The notes below the pieces were generated by a model. The model saw only the letters and a list, made by a program, of their open reading frames with translations. It was not told where the DNA came from and searched no databases. This document shows, piece after piece, positions 8,771 through 18,245 of a DNA stretch of 64,000 nt. The stretch's first letter is position 1. Each line of letters starts with the position of its first letter. Where the stretch lies: NCBI GenBank assembly GCA_029817715.1, contig JARUPY010000292.1, positions 1,510,001 through 1,574,000 on the forward strand. The letters are read 5' to 3'. Made by a program: the position numbers and the translations under genes. Origin of the DNA: Melastoma dodecandrum (Eukaryota > Streptophyta > Magnoliopsida > Myrtales > Melastomataceae).

Positions 8771-9442
8771 TTGCGACCCTGGCGGGACGGACCGAACGAC
8801 AGGCGGAATTACCATCACGGCAACCTGAAGGAGGCGCTGATCGAGGCTGCGCGTCGCTTCATCGCCGAGCGTGGCATCGGCGGCTTCACGCTGGTGGACG
8901 CCGCGCGCCTCGTTGGTGTGACACCGGCTGCCCTCTATCGGCACTTCCGCGGTCGCGAAGCGCTGCTCGAAGAACTGGCCGGCCGCGGATTCGCCGAATT
9001 GGCCGGCCGTCTCGCGCGGGCGCTTACCTCGCGTGGGACGCCGTTGGAGCGATTCACCCGCATGGGTGAGACCTACCTCGCCTTCGCCGAGGAGGAGCCG
9101 GCCTATTACGCCGCGATCTTCGAGACGCGGGGCGGCCACGTCCCGGGCGGCCTCGAAGGCCCGAGCCCGGACGACCGGGCCCCCCGTCCGAGCCCCTTCG
9201 ACCTGCTGGTCGAGGCGCTTCAGGCGACGTTCGCCGACGGGTTCGGGGGCATCGCGCCGCGGTTCATTGCCCTGGAGGTCTGGGCGCTCGCCCACGGTCT
9301 CGCGACGCTCTCCGCGGCCGGTCATCTGCCCCGCGGACCGGGATTCCCCGACAAGTACGAACTCCTGCGCGCCGGTGTGCTCGCCCTCGTCCACGGCGCG
9401 GCGCGGACCGGCCCGCGCGAGCCCGACGCCCCACGGTCTTGA
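8771..9442 (+). CDS. TetR/AcrR family transcriptional regulator
   Basis: About 223 aa from a proposed TTG at 8771, preceded by AGAGGA at a distance of 9. The frame stays open upstream to 8645, so the start is uncertain. The N-terminal DNA-binding domain is clear: NLKEALIEAARRFIAERGIGGFTLVDAARLVGVTPAALYRHFRGREALLEEL is the TetR helix-turn-helix region, followed by a WHG-like C-terminal domain (GETYLAFAEEEPAYYAAIF). The target is unknown. The nearest candidate is the divergent small gene at 8206-8502. Confidence 0.87.
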   Translation: MRPWRDGPNDRRNYHHGNLKEALIEAARRFIAERGIGGFTLVDAARLVGVTPAALYRHFRGREALLEELAGRGFAELAGRLARALTSRGTPLERFTRMGETYLAFAEEEPAYYAAIFETRGGHVPGGLEGPSPDDRAPRPSPFDLLVEALQATFADGFGGIAPRFIALEVWALAHGLATLSAAGHLPRGPGFPDKYELLRAGVLALVHGAARTGPREPDAPRS

Positions 9443-9499
9443 AAGGCCTCCGGACCGCCCGCATGTTAACCGCGTTCACATGAACAGCGGAGCTTTGCC

Positions 9500-9964
9500 G
9501 TGACCTCTCAAACCTCATCACCCTGGGCGACCGGCAGGCTCTGCCGCTCCGGCCCGTTCCCGCGCCGCTCCCTCGAGATCGGTGCGATCGTCGTCGGGTT
9601 CATCTACTGGTGGCCCGTTGGCCTCGCGTTGCTGGCGTGGAAGCTCGCCGGCTACCCGGCCTTTGCCGAGCTGCGCGACCAAGCGCGGCGCGCCATGTCC
9701 GATTTCGACACGGCACGCCCGGTCTCCCGCTTCGCCCGGGCCTTCGAGGCGGCGAACGGGCGTGATGGCAGCGGTAATGCGGCCTTCGACGCCTATCGCC
9801 GGTCCGAACTCGACCGTCTGGAAGCCCAGCGGCGCGCCCTCGAAGAGGAAAGCCGTGCCTTCGCGGCGTTCGTCGAGGAGCTGCGCCGGGCCAAGGACCG
9901 CGACCAGTTCGACGCCTTCATGGCGAAGCGCCGGAGCGAGGGTGGCGAGAGCCGTAACGTCTGA
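9500..9964 (+). CDS. DUF2852 family protein
   Basis: 154 aa. One membrane helix near residues 26-48 (IGAIVVGFIYWWPVGLALLAWKLAG) is followed by a cytoplasmic coiled-coil, EAQRRALEEESRAFAAFVEELRRAKDRDQFD, ending in FMAKRR. This is the DUF2852 pattern common in Hyphomicrobiales; function unknown. A strong hairpin terminator follows. Confidence 0.85.
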   Translation: MTSQTSSPWATGRLCRSGPFPRRSLEIGAIVVGFIYWWPVGLALLAWKLAGYPAFAELRDQARRAMSDFDTARPVSRFARAFEAANGRDGSGNAAFDAYRRSELDRLEAQRRALEEESRAFAAFVEELRRAKDRDQFDAFMAKRRSEGGESRNV

Positions 9965-9980
9965 CATCGCGACGGTCTGC

Positions 9981-10004
9981 GGTCCGGGCCCTGCGGCCCG
10001 GACC
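9981..10004 (+). terminator. Rho-independent-type hairpin after the DUF2852 gene
   Basis: A perfect 10-bp stem (GGTCCGGGCC / GGCCCGGACC) with a 4-base loop starts 17 bases after the stop codon. The tract after it (GATCGTTTCCCT) is only weakly T-rich. It lies between two convergent genes. Confidence 0.7.
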
Positions 10005-10206
10005 GATCGTTTCCCTCTCGGAACCTGCGAACGACGATCCGGTCCCGAGGCGGACGGCGGCTATGTCGGCGGTCGGTCCGTCCCCGCTTACGCCCCCGTG
10101 ACACGCATTATTCCCACACGATGCTTCCAACCCACGGTCCTGGGCGTGGAGCGGAGCGATCCCGTGGCATCCGCCCCGCTTGAGGTCGATTGGACCCCGA
10201 TCAGTC

Positions 10207-11901
10207 TCATGCGGCGCGGACCGATTCTAGAAAGCGGTCGACCTCGCTCGTCAGATTGTCGGATTGCTCCGACAGGCGGGCGGCTTCGGTGAGGACTTGA
10301 TCCGCCGCCTGACCGGTCGCTTCGGTCGCCCCCGCAACGCTGACGATGTTGGTCGTCACTTCCGCCGTTCCCTTCGCCGCCTGACCGACGTTCCGGACGA
10401 TCTCCTGAGTCGCCGCACCCTGCTCCTCGACCGCCGCCGCAATCGAGGTCGCGACGCTGTTGATCTCGCGGATGCGCGAGGTGATCACGCCGATGGCATT
10501 GACCGCCTCGCCGGTGGACGCCTCGACACGGGCGATCTGCGCGCCGATCTCTTCTGTGGCCTTGGCGGTCTGTTCGGCCAGCGCTTTCACTTCGGCGGCG
10601 ACGACGGCGAAACCGCGACCGGCTTCGCCCGCGCGGGCGGCCTCGATCGTCGCATTGAGGGCAAGCAGGTTGGTCTGCCCTGCGATGGTCGAGATCAGGC
10701 CTGCCACGTCGCCGATCTTGGCGACCGCGGCGTTCAATTCCTGAACCAGCACGCCCGTATGGTCGGCCTCATCGACCGCCGCCTGGGCCAGCTTGGCCGA
10801 TCCGTCCACCTGTCGGCCGATTTCCTGCACCGAGGTTCCGAGTTCCTCGGCGGCGGCCGCGACGGTGTTGACGTTGCTGGCCGCCTGCTCGGCCGCGGCG
10901 GCCACATTGGTGGTCTGGTTGGCGGTCTGGTTGGCGGTCTGCGTCATCGTCGTCGCCGTGGCCTGCAGCTCGGTCGCCGAGGCTGAGACCCGAGCGACGA
11001 TACCGCCGACGGCAGCGGCGAACCGATCGGCCATGTCGCGCATGCCGGCGCGTCGCTGCGCCTCGGCGGTCCGACGCGCCTCGGCCTCCTCGGCTTCGAA
11101 CTGCTGCGTCCGGATCAGGTTGTCCTTGAACACCTGTACGGCCGCCGCCATCGCTCCGACTTCGTTGCGGCGCTCTCGGAATGGAATTTCGGCCCCGGTA
11201 TCGCCATGGGCCAGCTTAGACATGGCGACGGTCATCGCCTGGATAGGCCGCGAGATCCGCATCAGCCCGAACACCGCGGCGCCCAGAGCAGCGGCGATCG
11301 ACAGGATGATTCCGGCCAGGGCGGTGACGGAGGCTCGGTTCGTCCGCACCATTGCGGTGTCGGCATCCTCGGCCGCCAGCCTCTCGTCGTGCGCGACGAG
11401 CCGCGACAGCATCGCCCGGGCATTATCGTACAGGGCCACGGTGTCCGGGTTACTGAGGAGGGCCAACGCCTCCGGCTGATGGTCCGCCGCCATGAGCCGA
11501 CGTACCTCCGCATCCACGCGCTCGAACCTTGTCCAGGACTGAGCGAAAACGTCGTAGAGGCGGCGTTCATCCGGCGTGGTGATCAGCGGCTCGTAGGCGT
11601 GCCGCGCCTCGCGCAAGCGGTCATGGGTCTCGGCCAGATTGGCCTCGTTCCGGGCGCGGAGGTCCGGATTTCCCGAGAGCAGGACGAGCCGGTACTGCTT
11701 GATGCGCACTTCGGATGCCGCGACCTCGATCGTGCTGACTTTCTCGAGGGACGGTATCCAGTTCTCAGCGACGGCGGACGCCGCCTCATGAATTCCGGCG
11801 AATTCACGGAGCGATATACCGCCCTGAATCGCGGAGATGACTGCTAGCAATCCAAAAAGGATTGCGAGCATTGTCTTAAGAGAGAGTTGCAGACGCATCA
11901 T
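10207..11901 (-). CDS. Methyl-accepting chemotaxis protein
   Basis: 564 aa. An N-terminal membrane helix (about residues 10-27), then a four-helix-bundle type sensory domain up to a second helix near 190-215 (ASVTALAGIILSIAAALGAAVFGLM), then HAMP (RISRPIQAMTVAMSKLAHGD). The signalling domain has the highly conserved hairpin tip [34 protein letters not shown] near residues 400-430. It ends FLESVRAA with no CheR-binding pentapeptide. The ligand is unknown. It is close in sequence type to the broken receptor gene at 21.7-24.8 kb. Confidence 0.95.
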   Translation of the reverse strand: MMRLQLSLKTMLAILFGLLAVISAIQGGISLREFAGIHEAASAVAENWIPSLEKVSTIEVAASEVRIKQYRLVLLSGNPDLRARNEANLAETHDRLREARHAYEPLITTPDERRLYDVFAQSWTRFERVDAEVRRLMAADHQPEALALLSNPDTVALYDNARAMLSRLVAHDERLAAEDADTAMVRTNRASVTALAGIILSIAAALGAAVFGLMRISRPIQAMTVAMSKLAHGDTGAEIPFRERRNEVGAMAAAVQVFKDNLIRTQQFEAEEAEARRTAEAQRRAGMRDMADRFAAAVGGIVARVSASATELQATATTMTQTANQTANQTTNVAAAAEQAASNVNTVAAAAEELGTSVQEIGRQVDGSAKLAQAAVDEADHTGVLVQELNAAVAKIGDVAGLISTIAGQTNLLALNATIEAARAGEAGRGFAVVAAEVKALAEQTAKATEEIGAQIARVEASTGEAVNAIGVITSRIREINSVATSIAAAVEEQGAATQEIVRNVGQAAKGTAEVTTNIVSVAGATEATGQAADQVLTEAARLSEQSDNLTSEVDRFLESVRAA

Positions 11902-12477
11902 TCGTACCGGTCATAAGTAAAAAGATCGGAAGCTTGCGGTCAGCAAGTCGGCGGTCGACGCGCTACATAAATCTGGCGATGGTTGATTCAAGCTGGACAA
12001 AGAAATTTTACCTAGATCGATCTCTCGATAAACATTAGTATTGACGGTTGCCCAGTATTCAACCCATCCACGCGTGAGATTTATAACGAAACAGAGTTCG
12101 CCGAATTTCTGTTCGAATTTGTATGTTCGAAGAAGGGATTTAAAGCAGACTCAAAATTCTGCTGACGGATGAATCGTCTCTCTGACCGGCGGCTGGCCAC
12201 CCACCCGATGCGCCGCGCGCGTTGCGCGGCGATTCGGGAACGCCGGGTTCCGGCACCGACGCCCCGTGTCGGGTCGCGGCGCGCTCGAAACGGCGGATCG
12301 CAGCAACCGGAGCGTCCCCATCGGGACACGCGCGTTGGTCGACCGGTCCGCCACGGCGATCATCGCGCTTCCTCGCGGCGCGAATCTCGGTCGGACGGGC
12401 GGCGCTGCGCAGCGTACAAGTTGCACCCCGCTGCGGGCTCCGGCATTGCTCTCCGAGCTGGAGCGGAGGGTTGGACC
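11902..12477. other. Intergenic region upstream of the chemoreceptor and of upp
   Basis: No convincing gene. The first 270 bases are clearly AT-richer than the surroundings and probably hold the receptor promoter on the minus strand. The rest is GC-rich and leads into upp, with a GGAGGG ribosome site just before its start. Confidence 0.5.
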
Positions 12478-13113
12478 ATGCCGATGGGTCGGGTCACCGT
12501 AGTCGATCATCCGCTCGTGCAGCACAAGCTGACATACCTGCGGGACAAGAACCGCTCGACCAAGGGTTTCCGGCAGATCCTGAACGAGATCGGCATGCTC
12601 CTGGCCTACGAGGTCACGCGGGACCTGCCGCTGGAGCCCGTGACGATCGAGACGCCTCTGCAACCGATGGAGGGGCTTCAGATCCAGGGCAAGAAGCTGG
12701 TTCTTGCACCGATCCTGCGCGCCGGCGTCGGGTTTCTGGACGGGATGCTGTCGCTTGTGCCCTCGGCGCGGGTCGCCCATGTCGGCCTGTACCGAGATCC
12801 GGATACGCTGCAGGCGGTTGAGTATTACTTCAAGGCGCCCTCGGATCTCGCCGATCGCACGGTTCTCGTCCTCGATCCGATGCTGGCAACAGCCAACTCC
12901 GCGATCGCGGCTCTCCACCTGCTCAAGGCCCGGGGGGCGTCTGACCTGCGCTTCGTCTGCCTGCTCGCCGCTCCGGAGGGTTTGGCCAAGTTCCAGGCAG
13001 CGCATCCCGACGTCCCGGTCTGGACGGCTGCGATCGACAGCCATCTGAACGATCACGGTTACATCGTCCCGGGTCTGGGCGATGCGGGAGACCGGATGTA
13101 CGGGACGCGGTGA
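12478..13113 (+). CDS. upp: Uracil phosphoribosyltransferase
   Basis: 211 aa. ATG at 12478 is preceded by GGAGGG. The N-terminus [19 protein letters not shown] and internal [25 protein letters not shown] (the PRPP-binding loop, with Ala in place of the usual Gly in MLATG) and the C-terminal [14 protein letters not shown] are diagnostic. It converts uracil and PRPP to UMP in pyrimidine salvage. It stands alone, convergent with the kai-linked kinase gene. Confidence 0.95.
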   Translation: MPMGRVTVVDHPLVQHKLTYLRDKNRSTKGFRQILNEIGMLLAYEVTRDLPLEPVTIETPLQPMEGLQIQGKKLVLAPILRAGVGFLDGMLSLVPSARVAHVGLYRDPDTLQAVEYYFKAPSDLADRTVLVLDPMLATANSAIAALHLLKARGASDLRFVCLLAAPEGLAKFQAAHPDVPVWTAAIDSHLNDHGYIVPGLGDAGDRMYGTR

Positions 13114-13135
13114 GCGGATATCTCCGCGACGCGCG

Positions 13136-14893
13136 CTATCGCTTCGCCGCACGGGCGCCTCGGCGCACTGTCCCGACGACCTTGCGCAGCACGCGGGAGA
13201 GTTGCTCCACCGAATAAGGCTTCTGGATCAGGTTGAAGCCGTGCACGCCCTCCTGGGCGAGGACATGGCTGTAGCCCGAGGTCAGTACCACGGGCAGATC
13301 CGGCAGGCGTCGTTTAAGCTCCCGGGCAAGCTCGACGCCGCCCATGCCGGGCATCACCACGTCGGAGAACACGGCGTCGAAGCGGAACGGAATCTGCTCG
13401 ATCTCGATCAGCGCTTCCTCGGCGGTCGTCGCCCACACCGTGTTGTGGCCGAGATCCTCTAGGATCTGCGTGGCGAAGCGGCCGACCTCGACATTGTCCT
13501 CGACCACGAGGACGCACAGGCTCCCACGTTCGAGGCTGCGCTCCTCGCGGGGTGCCTCGTCCGCGAGTGCCGGCGCGGCTTCCACCTGCGGCAGGTAGAG
13601 CGTGAAGGTGGTGCCCTGGCGAATCTGGCTGGTCACGTCGACGTCGCCGCCGGATTGCTTGGCAAAACCGAACACCTGCGACAACCCAAGACCGGTGCCC
13701 TTGCCGATCTCCTTGGTGGTGAAGAACGGCTCGAAGATGCGCGGCAGCACGTCGGGGGCGATCCCGAAGCCGGTGTCGGAGAGAGACACCGCCGCGAATG
13801 TGTGCCGCGAGCCCGCATGACCGCGGATGGCGGGCATCGGCTCTCCGCCCTGCAGACGCAAGGTCAGGGTGCCTTCCCCGCCCATCGCGTCCCGCGCATT
13901 CACCGCCATGTTGATTAGGGCGGTCTCGAACTGGCTCAGATCGGCCCGGATGTAGCAGGGCTCGTCCGGGATCTGGGCATCCACGGTGATGCGTGCGCCC
14001 GTGACCGAATCGAGCATCTCGGCGACGGCGCGCAGCGATGTGCCGACATCGAACACCTCCGGCCGCAGGGCTTGGCGGCGGGCGAAGGCGAGGAGCTGCC
14101 CGGTGAGCTTGGCGGCACGATCCACCGTGTCGGAGATCGCCTCGACGTAGCGGCGGCGCCGTTCCTCGGGAAGGTCCGGCCGCTTGAGCAGATCGGTGGA
14201 CGACTTGATCACCGTCAGCAAGTTGTTGAAGTCGTGCGCAACGCCGCCGGTCAACTGACCGACCGCCTCCAGCTTCTGCGACTGGCGAAGGGCCTCCTCG
14301 ACCCGCTGGCGCTCGACGCTCTCCAGTTGAAGACGGGCATGCGCTTCCGCAAGGGCGCGCATGTTGCGCCGCTGCTCGGTGAGATCGGTCAGGATCCCGC
14401 AGAGCAGGGGTTCATCGCCCTGGCGCTCGAACCGGCTGAGCGACAGGAAGGTCGCGCTTTCGGCGCCCGCCGCTGCCCTGAGTTCGACTTCCCCGCGCAC
14501 AGGGCTGTCCATCGCCCTGCGCACCAAGTCGTCGAGGTCGGCATCGGCCTGCACGAAGTCGCGGAGAAGACGCCCGATCAGCCGCTCCTGCGGCTCGCCG
14601 ATCATCTCGGCCAACCGGCGATTGCAATAGAGCAGGGCACCGTCCGAACCGAGGGTGAAGGCGCCCTCCTGGATCTGCTCGATCAGGACCCGGTACGGAC
14701 GATCCGCATTCTCCAGCGTGTAGATGAGGCGTTCGTGGTTCGGGCCCTCCACGACGACGGCGTCGAAATCGCCCCGCCGGATGGCGGCCAGCGTCTCCTC
14801 GCTCTCTTCCAGACGCACTTCGAGTTCCCGGATATGGGCCCGATAGGCTTCGGGGCTGGGCTCATCGTCGGGCAGCAGGGCGTCGACACCCAT
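13136..14893 (-). CDS. Hybrid sensor histidine kinase of the kai operon (PAS-HisKA-HATPase-REC)
   Basis: 585 aa from the ATG at 14893. Order: N-terminal coiled coil (RAHIRELEVRLEESEETLAAIRRG), PAS domain (about 60-170), second coiled coil, HisKA with the phospho-acceptor in LTGGVAHDFNNLLT, HATPase with N box (INMAVNARDAM), G boxes (LSDTGFGI and KGTGLGLS), then a receiver whose phospho-acceptor Asp is in AVFSDVVMPGMGG. No membrane helix, so it is cytoplasmic. It starts within the stop codon of the second kaiB gene (1-bp overlap), so it probably carries Kai output or input signals by phosphotransfer. No separate response regulator is adjacent. Confidence 0.92.
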   Translation of the reverse strand: MGVDALLPDDEPSPEAYRAHIRELEVRLEESEETLAAIRRGDFDAVVVEGPNHERLIYTLENADRPYRVLIEQIQEGAFTLGSDGALLYCNRRLAEMIGEPQERLIGRLLRDFVQADADLDDLVRRAMDSPVRGEVELRAAAGAESATFLSLSRFERQGDEPLLCGILTDLTEQRRNMRALAEAHARLQLESVERQRVEEALRQSQKLEAVGQLTGGVAHDFNNLLTVIKSSTDLLKRPDLPEERRRRYVEAISDTVDRAAKLTGQLLAFARRQALRPEVFDVGTSLRAVAEMLDSVTGARITVDAQIPDEPCYIRADLSQFETALINMAVNARDAMGGEGTLTLRLQGGEPMPAIRGHAGSRHTFAAVSLSDTGFGIAPDVLPRIFEPFFTTKEIGKGTGLGLSQVFGFAKQSGGDVDVTSQIRQGTTFTLYLPQVEAAPALADEAPREERSLERGSLCVLVVEDNVEVGRFATQILEDLGHNTVWATTAEEALIEIEQIPFRFDAVFSDVVMPGMGGVELARELKRRLPDLPVVLTSGYSHVLAQEGVHGFNLIQKPYSVEQLSRVLRKVVGTVRRGARAAKR

Positions 14894-15210
14894 CAGCGTG
14901 CTGCCGCTTCCGGGTCGACCAGAATGCCGCGCAGGATCCGGTCCTCGTCGAGCAGGTCGCCCGAGATCCGCCGTTCGGGATGCGGTGACACCCGCAGCAG
15001 TGTCGGTGCGGCCAGGATGCCGTCGCGCTCGGCAAGGTCGGGCTGCTGGTAGATGTCGACGATCTCCAGTTCGTAGCGACCCGGGATGTGGGTCTCGCAG
15101 ATCCGGCGCACGGATTCGACGGCGCGCAGCGAGCGTGGCGCGGTGCCGGCCACGAACAGCCTCAGGCGATAGCGGTCTGCGGCGCGTGCCGGTGTCATGG
15201 CCCCGTTCAA
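14893..15210 (-). CDS. KaiB-like protein (divergent copy)
   Basis: 105 aa. KaiB/thioredoxin-like fold: [21 protein letters not shown], then [27 protein letters not shown] and the closing [18 protein letters not shown]. These match the KaiB pattern, but the KNPQLA and IIGDLS blocks are altered compared with the copy next door. The ATG overlaps the stop of the first kaiB by 4 bp. The divergence suggests a specialised role, for example binding the histidine kinase instead of KaiC; that is inference. Confidence 0.87.
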   Translation of the reverse strand: MNGAMTPARAADRYRLRLFVAGTAPRSLRAVESVRRICETHIPGRYELEIVDIYQQPDLAERDGILAAPTLLRVSPHPERRISGDLLDEDRILRGILVDPEAAAR

Positions 15211-15548
15211 GACTGGTCCGCCTTCTGGCGGATGTCGAGGCCGACCAGAACCTTGTCGGTGTTCGAGAGGTCACCGATGATCCGCTTCAGCGGGGAGGGG
15301 AGCCGGCGGACCAGGGTCGGGATGGCGAGGATCTGATCGCCGGCGGCGAGTTGGGGATTCTTCATCAGGTCGATGACCTCGATGTCGTAGCGACCCGCGA
15401 GGTGTTCTTCGCAGAAGCGTTTGAGGTTGCTCATCGCGGCGAGGGACTTCGCGGTCTGTCCAGCGACGTAGAGGCGGAAATGGGGATGGCCGGGATCGCC
15501 ATCCGGATCCGCCTCCTGGGCCGGTTCGTGCGGTGTCGTCGCGTTCAT
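15207..15548 (-). CDS. kaiB: Circadian-clock-type protein KaiB
   Basis: 113 aa. Strong KaiB motifs are present: [60 protein letters not shown] and VLVGLDI. In cyanobacteria KaiB binds the KaiC CI ring after a fold switch and resets phosphorylation. The ATG overlaps the kaiC stop codon (ATGA, 4 bp). Start at 15548 is preferred because the frame upstream is the antisense-like continuation of other coding sequence. Confidence 0.93.
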   Translation of the reverse strand: MNATTPHEPAQEADPDGDPGHPHFRLYVAGQTAKSLAAMSNLKRFCEEHLAGRYDIEVIDLMKNPQLAAGDQILAIPTLVRRLPSPLKRIIGDLSNTDKVLVGLDIRQKADQS

Positions 15549-17233
15549 TCCGCGGCACTCCGTCGTGCGACCAGCGCCCGCCGCTCTTCCTCGGCGCGGA
15601 CCGCACGCTGCCTGTCCTCGGCGCGCAGACGCTGCTCCTCGTCCTGCGCTGCTTCGAGACCGGCCTGCAGGTCCTCGATCTGCCGCTCCAGCGCCGAGCG
15701 GCGACGGGCCACGTCCCGGAGGCTGCGCTCGGTCTCGAGGCGCCGCCGCTCCGACGCCGCCTTCTCCTGCGCTTCCTGGACCAGTCGGGCCGTTCCGGTG
15801 AGCACGCCCGCAGGCCCGATATAGGCGTCGATGAGCCGGATTCCGCCGGACGACATCAGAAACTCGCGGATCTGGTTCGAGTGGCTCATCCCACGTGCCT
15901 TGATAACGTAGAGCGTGCGCGTGCGTTCGCCATTCGCCTCCATGTTCTGAAGCTTGATCCACGCGTCCATGAGGGAAGAGACGCCGACATCGTCATCCAG
16001 CACCAGCGAGCCATCGCTCCGGAGGGTGGTGAACAGGGCGGTGATGCCGCGGGTCTTGATCAGGTCGATCATGCGCAGGAGCGTGGCCTGCAAGATACTC
16101 GCCGCGCCGCGCAGGGCGGAGATAGGGTCGATCACCACGAGCGCCGGCGTGAATCGGTCGAGGTCCCGGTGCATGCGGGCGAGATGGGTCTCCAGGCCGA
16201 ACAGGCTCGGCCTGGCCGCCTCGAAGCGCAGCAGCCCCCCGGCGACATGCTGGTCCAGATCGATCCCCACCGACCGGGCATTCCGCGTGATCTGATCGCC
16301 GCTCTCCTCGAAGGCGAAGACGAGGCAGCGCTCCCCGCGCCGGCAGGCGGCCTCGACCATCGAGGCGGCCAGCATGGTCTTGCCGGTGCCCGAAGCGCCT
16401 GAGATCAGGATGCTGGAGCCGCGATAGAAACCCCCCGGTCCCAGCATCGCGTCGAGCCCGGCGATGCCGCTGGAGATCAGGCCGGTCGGTCCCGCATAGT
16501 CGAGTTCGGCCGAGGTCACCGGTAGAACGCTGATCCCCGCATGGTCGATCAGGAACGGGTACTCGTTGGTCCCGTGGGGCGAGCCCCGATACTTGACCAC
16601 CCGCAGGCGCCGGGTGGTGATCTGCTCCGACACGCGGTGATCGAGCAGCACCACGCAGTCCGAGACGTATTCCTCCAGCCCCTGGCGGGTGAGCTGACCC
16701 TCGCCGCGCTCGCCGGTGATGATCGCCGTCAGGTTGCGATCCTTGATCCAGGCGAACAGACGACGCAGCTCCGCGCGCAGCAACGACGGATCGGTGAAGC
16801 CGGCGAACAGCGTCTCGATCGTGTCGAGCACGACGCGCTTGGCGCCGACGCTGTCCACCGCGAAACCCAGGCGGATGAACAGGCCTTCGAGATCGTACTC
16901 GCCGCTCTCCTCGATCTCGCTGCGCTCGACCCGGACGTGATCGATCGCGAGCTTGCCCGCCGCCACAAGCCCGTCGAGGTCGAAGCCCAGGGAGGCGACG
17001 TTCGCCGCCAGATCCTCCGCCCGCTCCTCGAAGCTCATGAACACACCCGGCTCGCCGAAGCGCGTGACGCCGTTGACCAGGAAAGTGGTGGCGAACAGGG
17101 TCTTCCCGCACCCGGCGCCGCCGCAGATCAGGGACGGCCGCCCGGCCGGCAGGCCGCCGAAGGTCAGATCATCAAAGCCTTCGATGCCCGTGGGCGCTTT
17201 GGGCAAGCTCTGGACGGTTTGCGGAACAGGCAC
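15545..17233 (-). CDS. kaiC: Circadian-clock-type ATPase KaiC with C-terminal coiled coil
   Basis: 562 aa from a GTG at 17233, with AAGGA 11 bases upstream; a TTG at 17242 is an alternative, and no ATG fits. Two RecA-like domains: CI Walker A GGAGCGKT (about 38-45) and catalytic FEE; CII Walker A GASGTGKT and [10 protein letters not shown]. At the position of the cyanobacterial phosphorylated Ser-Thr pair the sequence reads GVSSLMD, a Ser-Ser pair. After the CII domain there is a long charged coiled coil (about residues 480-560) where cyanobacterial KaiC has its KaiA-binding tail. No kaiA is present. First gene of a four-gene overlapping operon. Confidence 0.93.
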   Translation of the reverse strand: MPVPQTVQSLPKAPTGIEGFDDLTFGGLPAGRPSLICGGAGCGKTLFATTFLVNGVTRFGEPGVFMSFEERAEDLAANVASLGFDLDGLVAAGKLAIDHVRVERSEIEESGEYDLEGLFIRLGFAVDSVGAKRVVLDTIETLFAGFTDPSLLRAELRRLFAWIKDRNLTAIITGERGEGQLTRQGLEEYVSDCVVLLDHRVSEQITTRRLRVVKYRGSPHGTNEYPFLIDHAGISVLPVTSAELDYAGPTGLISSGIAGLDAMLGPGGFYRGSSILISGASGTGKTMLAASMVEAACRRGERCLVFAFEESGDQITRNARSVGIDLDQHVAGGLLRFEAARPSLFGLETHLARMHRDLDRFTPALVVIDPISALRGAASILQATLLRMIDLIKTRGITALFTTLRSDGSLVLDDDVGVSSLMDAWIKLQNMEANGERTRTLYVIKARGMSHSNQIREFLMSSGGIRLIDAYIGPAGVLTGTARLVQEAQEKAASERRRLETERSLRDVARRRSALERQIEDLQAGLEAAQDEEQRLRAEDRQRAVRAEEERRALVARRSAAE

Positions 17234-17502
17234 GATGGTCAATGTCCTTGGCGCCGCCGCCGGCGATCGGAACCGATGCCGGCGCGTTACGCCCCATGGC
17301 TTCGGCGGCCCGACAAGCCGCGGCTCTAAATCCGAGATGGTGCCGTGCGGCTCGAAAGACACGCAGGACGAGCGTGATCGCCCAGCGCGACGCGGTATGG
17401 CAACGCGATGGCCAGCGCAATATGCGAGGTGCCCCACCCGCGAGGGGACAGGCGGCGGGCCGGCCGTAGCCTGGCGTGTTGGCGGACCTGACGAGGATCG
17501 CG

Positions 17503-18126
17503 ATGACGGACCGGATTGCCGACGAAGACGCCCTGGCGGCCCCCGCCGTCGCCCGCAATCGGGACGCGATCCTTCATCGCCTTCGCGAGATCCTTCCGGC
17601 CCGCGGCACCGTGCTCGAGGTCGCGAGCGGGTCCGGCGAACACGCGGTCCACTTCGCGGCAGCCCTGCCGGCGCTCACGTGGCTGCCGACCGATCCCGAC
17701 CCGACGGCCCGGCGCAGCATCGCGGCCCATACGCGGCGGTCCGGGCTGACCAACCTCCAGCCGCCACTCGACCTCGATGCGGCTGCCGCGCGATGGCCGG
17801 TCGGCCCCATCGATGCGATCGTCTGCATCAACATGATCCACATCGCCCCCTGGTCCGCTGCGCAGGGCCTGCTGGCCGGCGCCGGACGCGCCCTGACCGA
17901 GAGCGGCGTGCTCTACCTCTACGGACCCTTTCGGGAGGACGGGCATCATAGCGCGGACAGTAACGCCGCCTTCGACGCCGTGCTGCGCACACGCGACGGC
18001 CGGTGGGGCGTTCGAGACCGCGCGGACGTTTCCGCGGAGGCAGCCCGCCACGGACTTCACCTCGCCCGGCAGATTGCCATGCCGGCGAACAATCTCAGCT
18101 TGATCTACCGCCGCGCCGCGGGATGA
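17503..18126 (+). CDS. DUF938 family SAM-dependent methyltransferase-like protein
   Basis: 207 aa from the ATG at 17503; another ATG 27 bases upstream is possible. The N-terminal block APAVARNRDAILHRLREIL followed by VLEVASGSGEHAVHFA is the class I methyltransferase motif I in its DUF938 form. Later blocks LTWLPTDPDP, VCINMIHIAPW and YLYGPFREDG are also diagnostic. The substrate is not known. It is divergent from kaiC. Confidence 0.9.
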   Translation: MTDRIADEDALAAPAVARNRDAILHRLREILPARGTVLEVASGSGEHAVHFAAALPALTWLPTDPDPTARRSIAAHTRRSGLTNLQPPLDLDAAAARWPVGPIDAIVCINMIHIAPWSAAQGLLAGAGRALTESGVLYLYGPFREDGHHSADSNAAFDAVLRTRDGRWGVRDRADVSAEAARHGLHLARQIAMPANNLSLIYRRAAG

Positions 18127-18245
18127 TCTGACATACGCGGCCGGTTCACACATCTGCACATTGTATTCAAGCTACCGAATGTTGCACACTCCCGCCGTAT
18201 TGCCGACGCGGCGACAAAAGCCGCGCGGTCCGCAGGAGGGAACGC

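Noticed and set aside
12169..12477. N-terminal extension of Upp
   Set aside because: The frame is open, but residues are arginine-rich and unlike the family. The ATG at 12478 has a ribosome site and the normal N-terminus.
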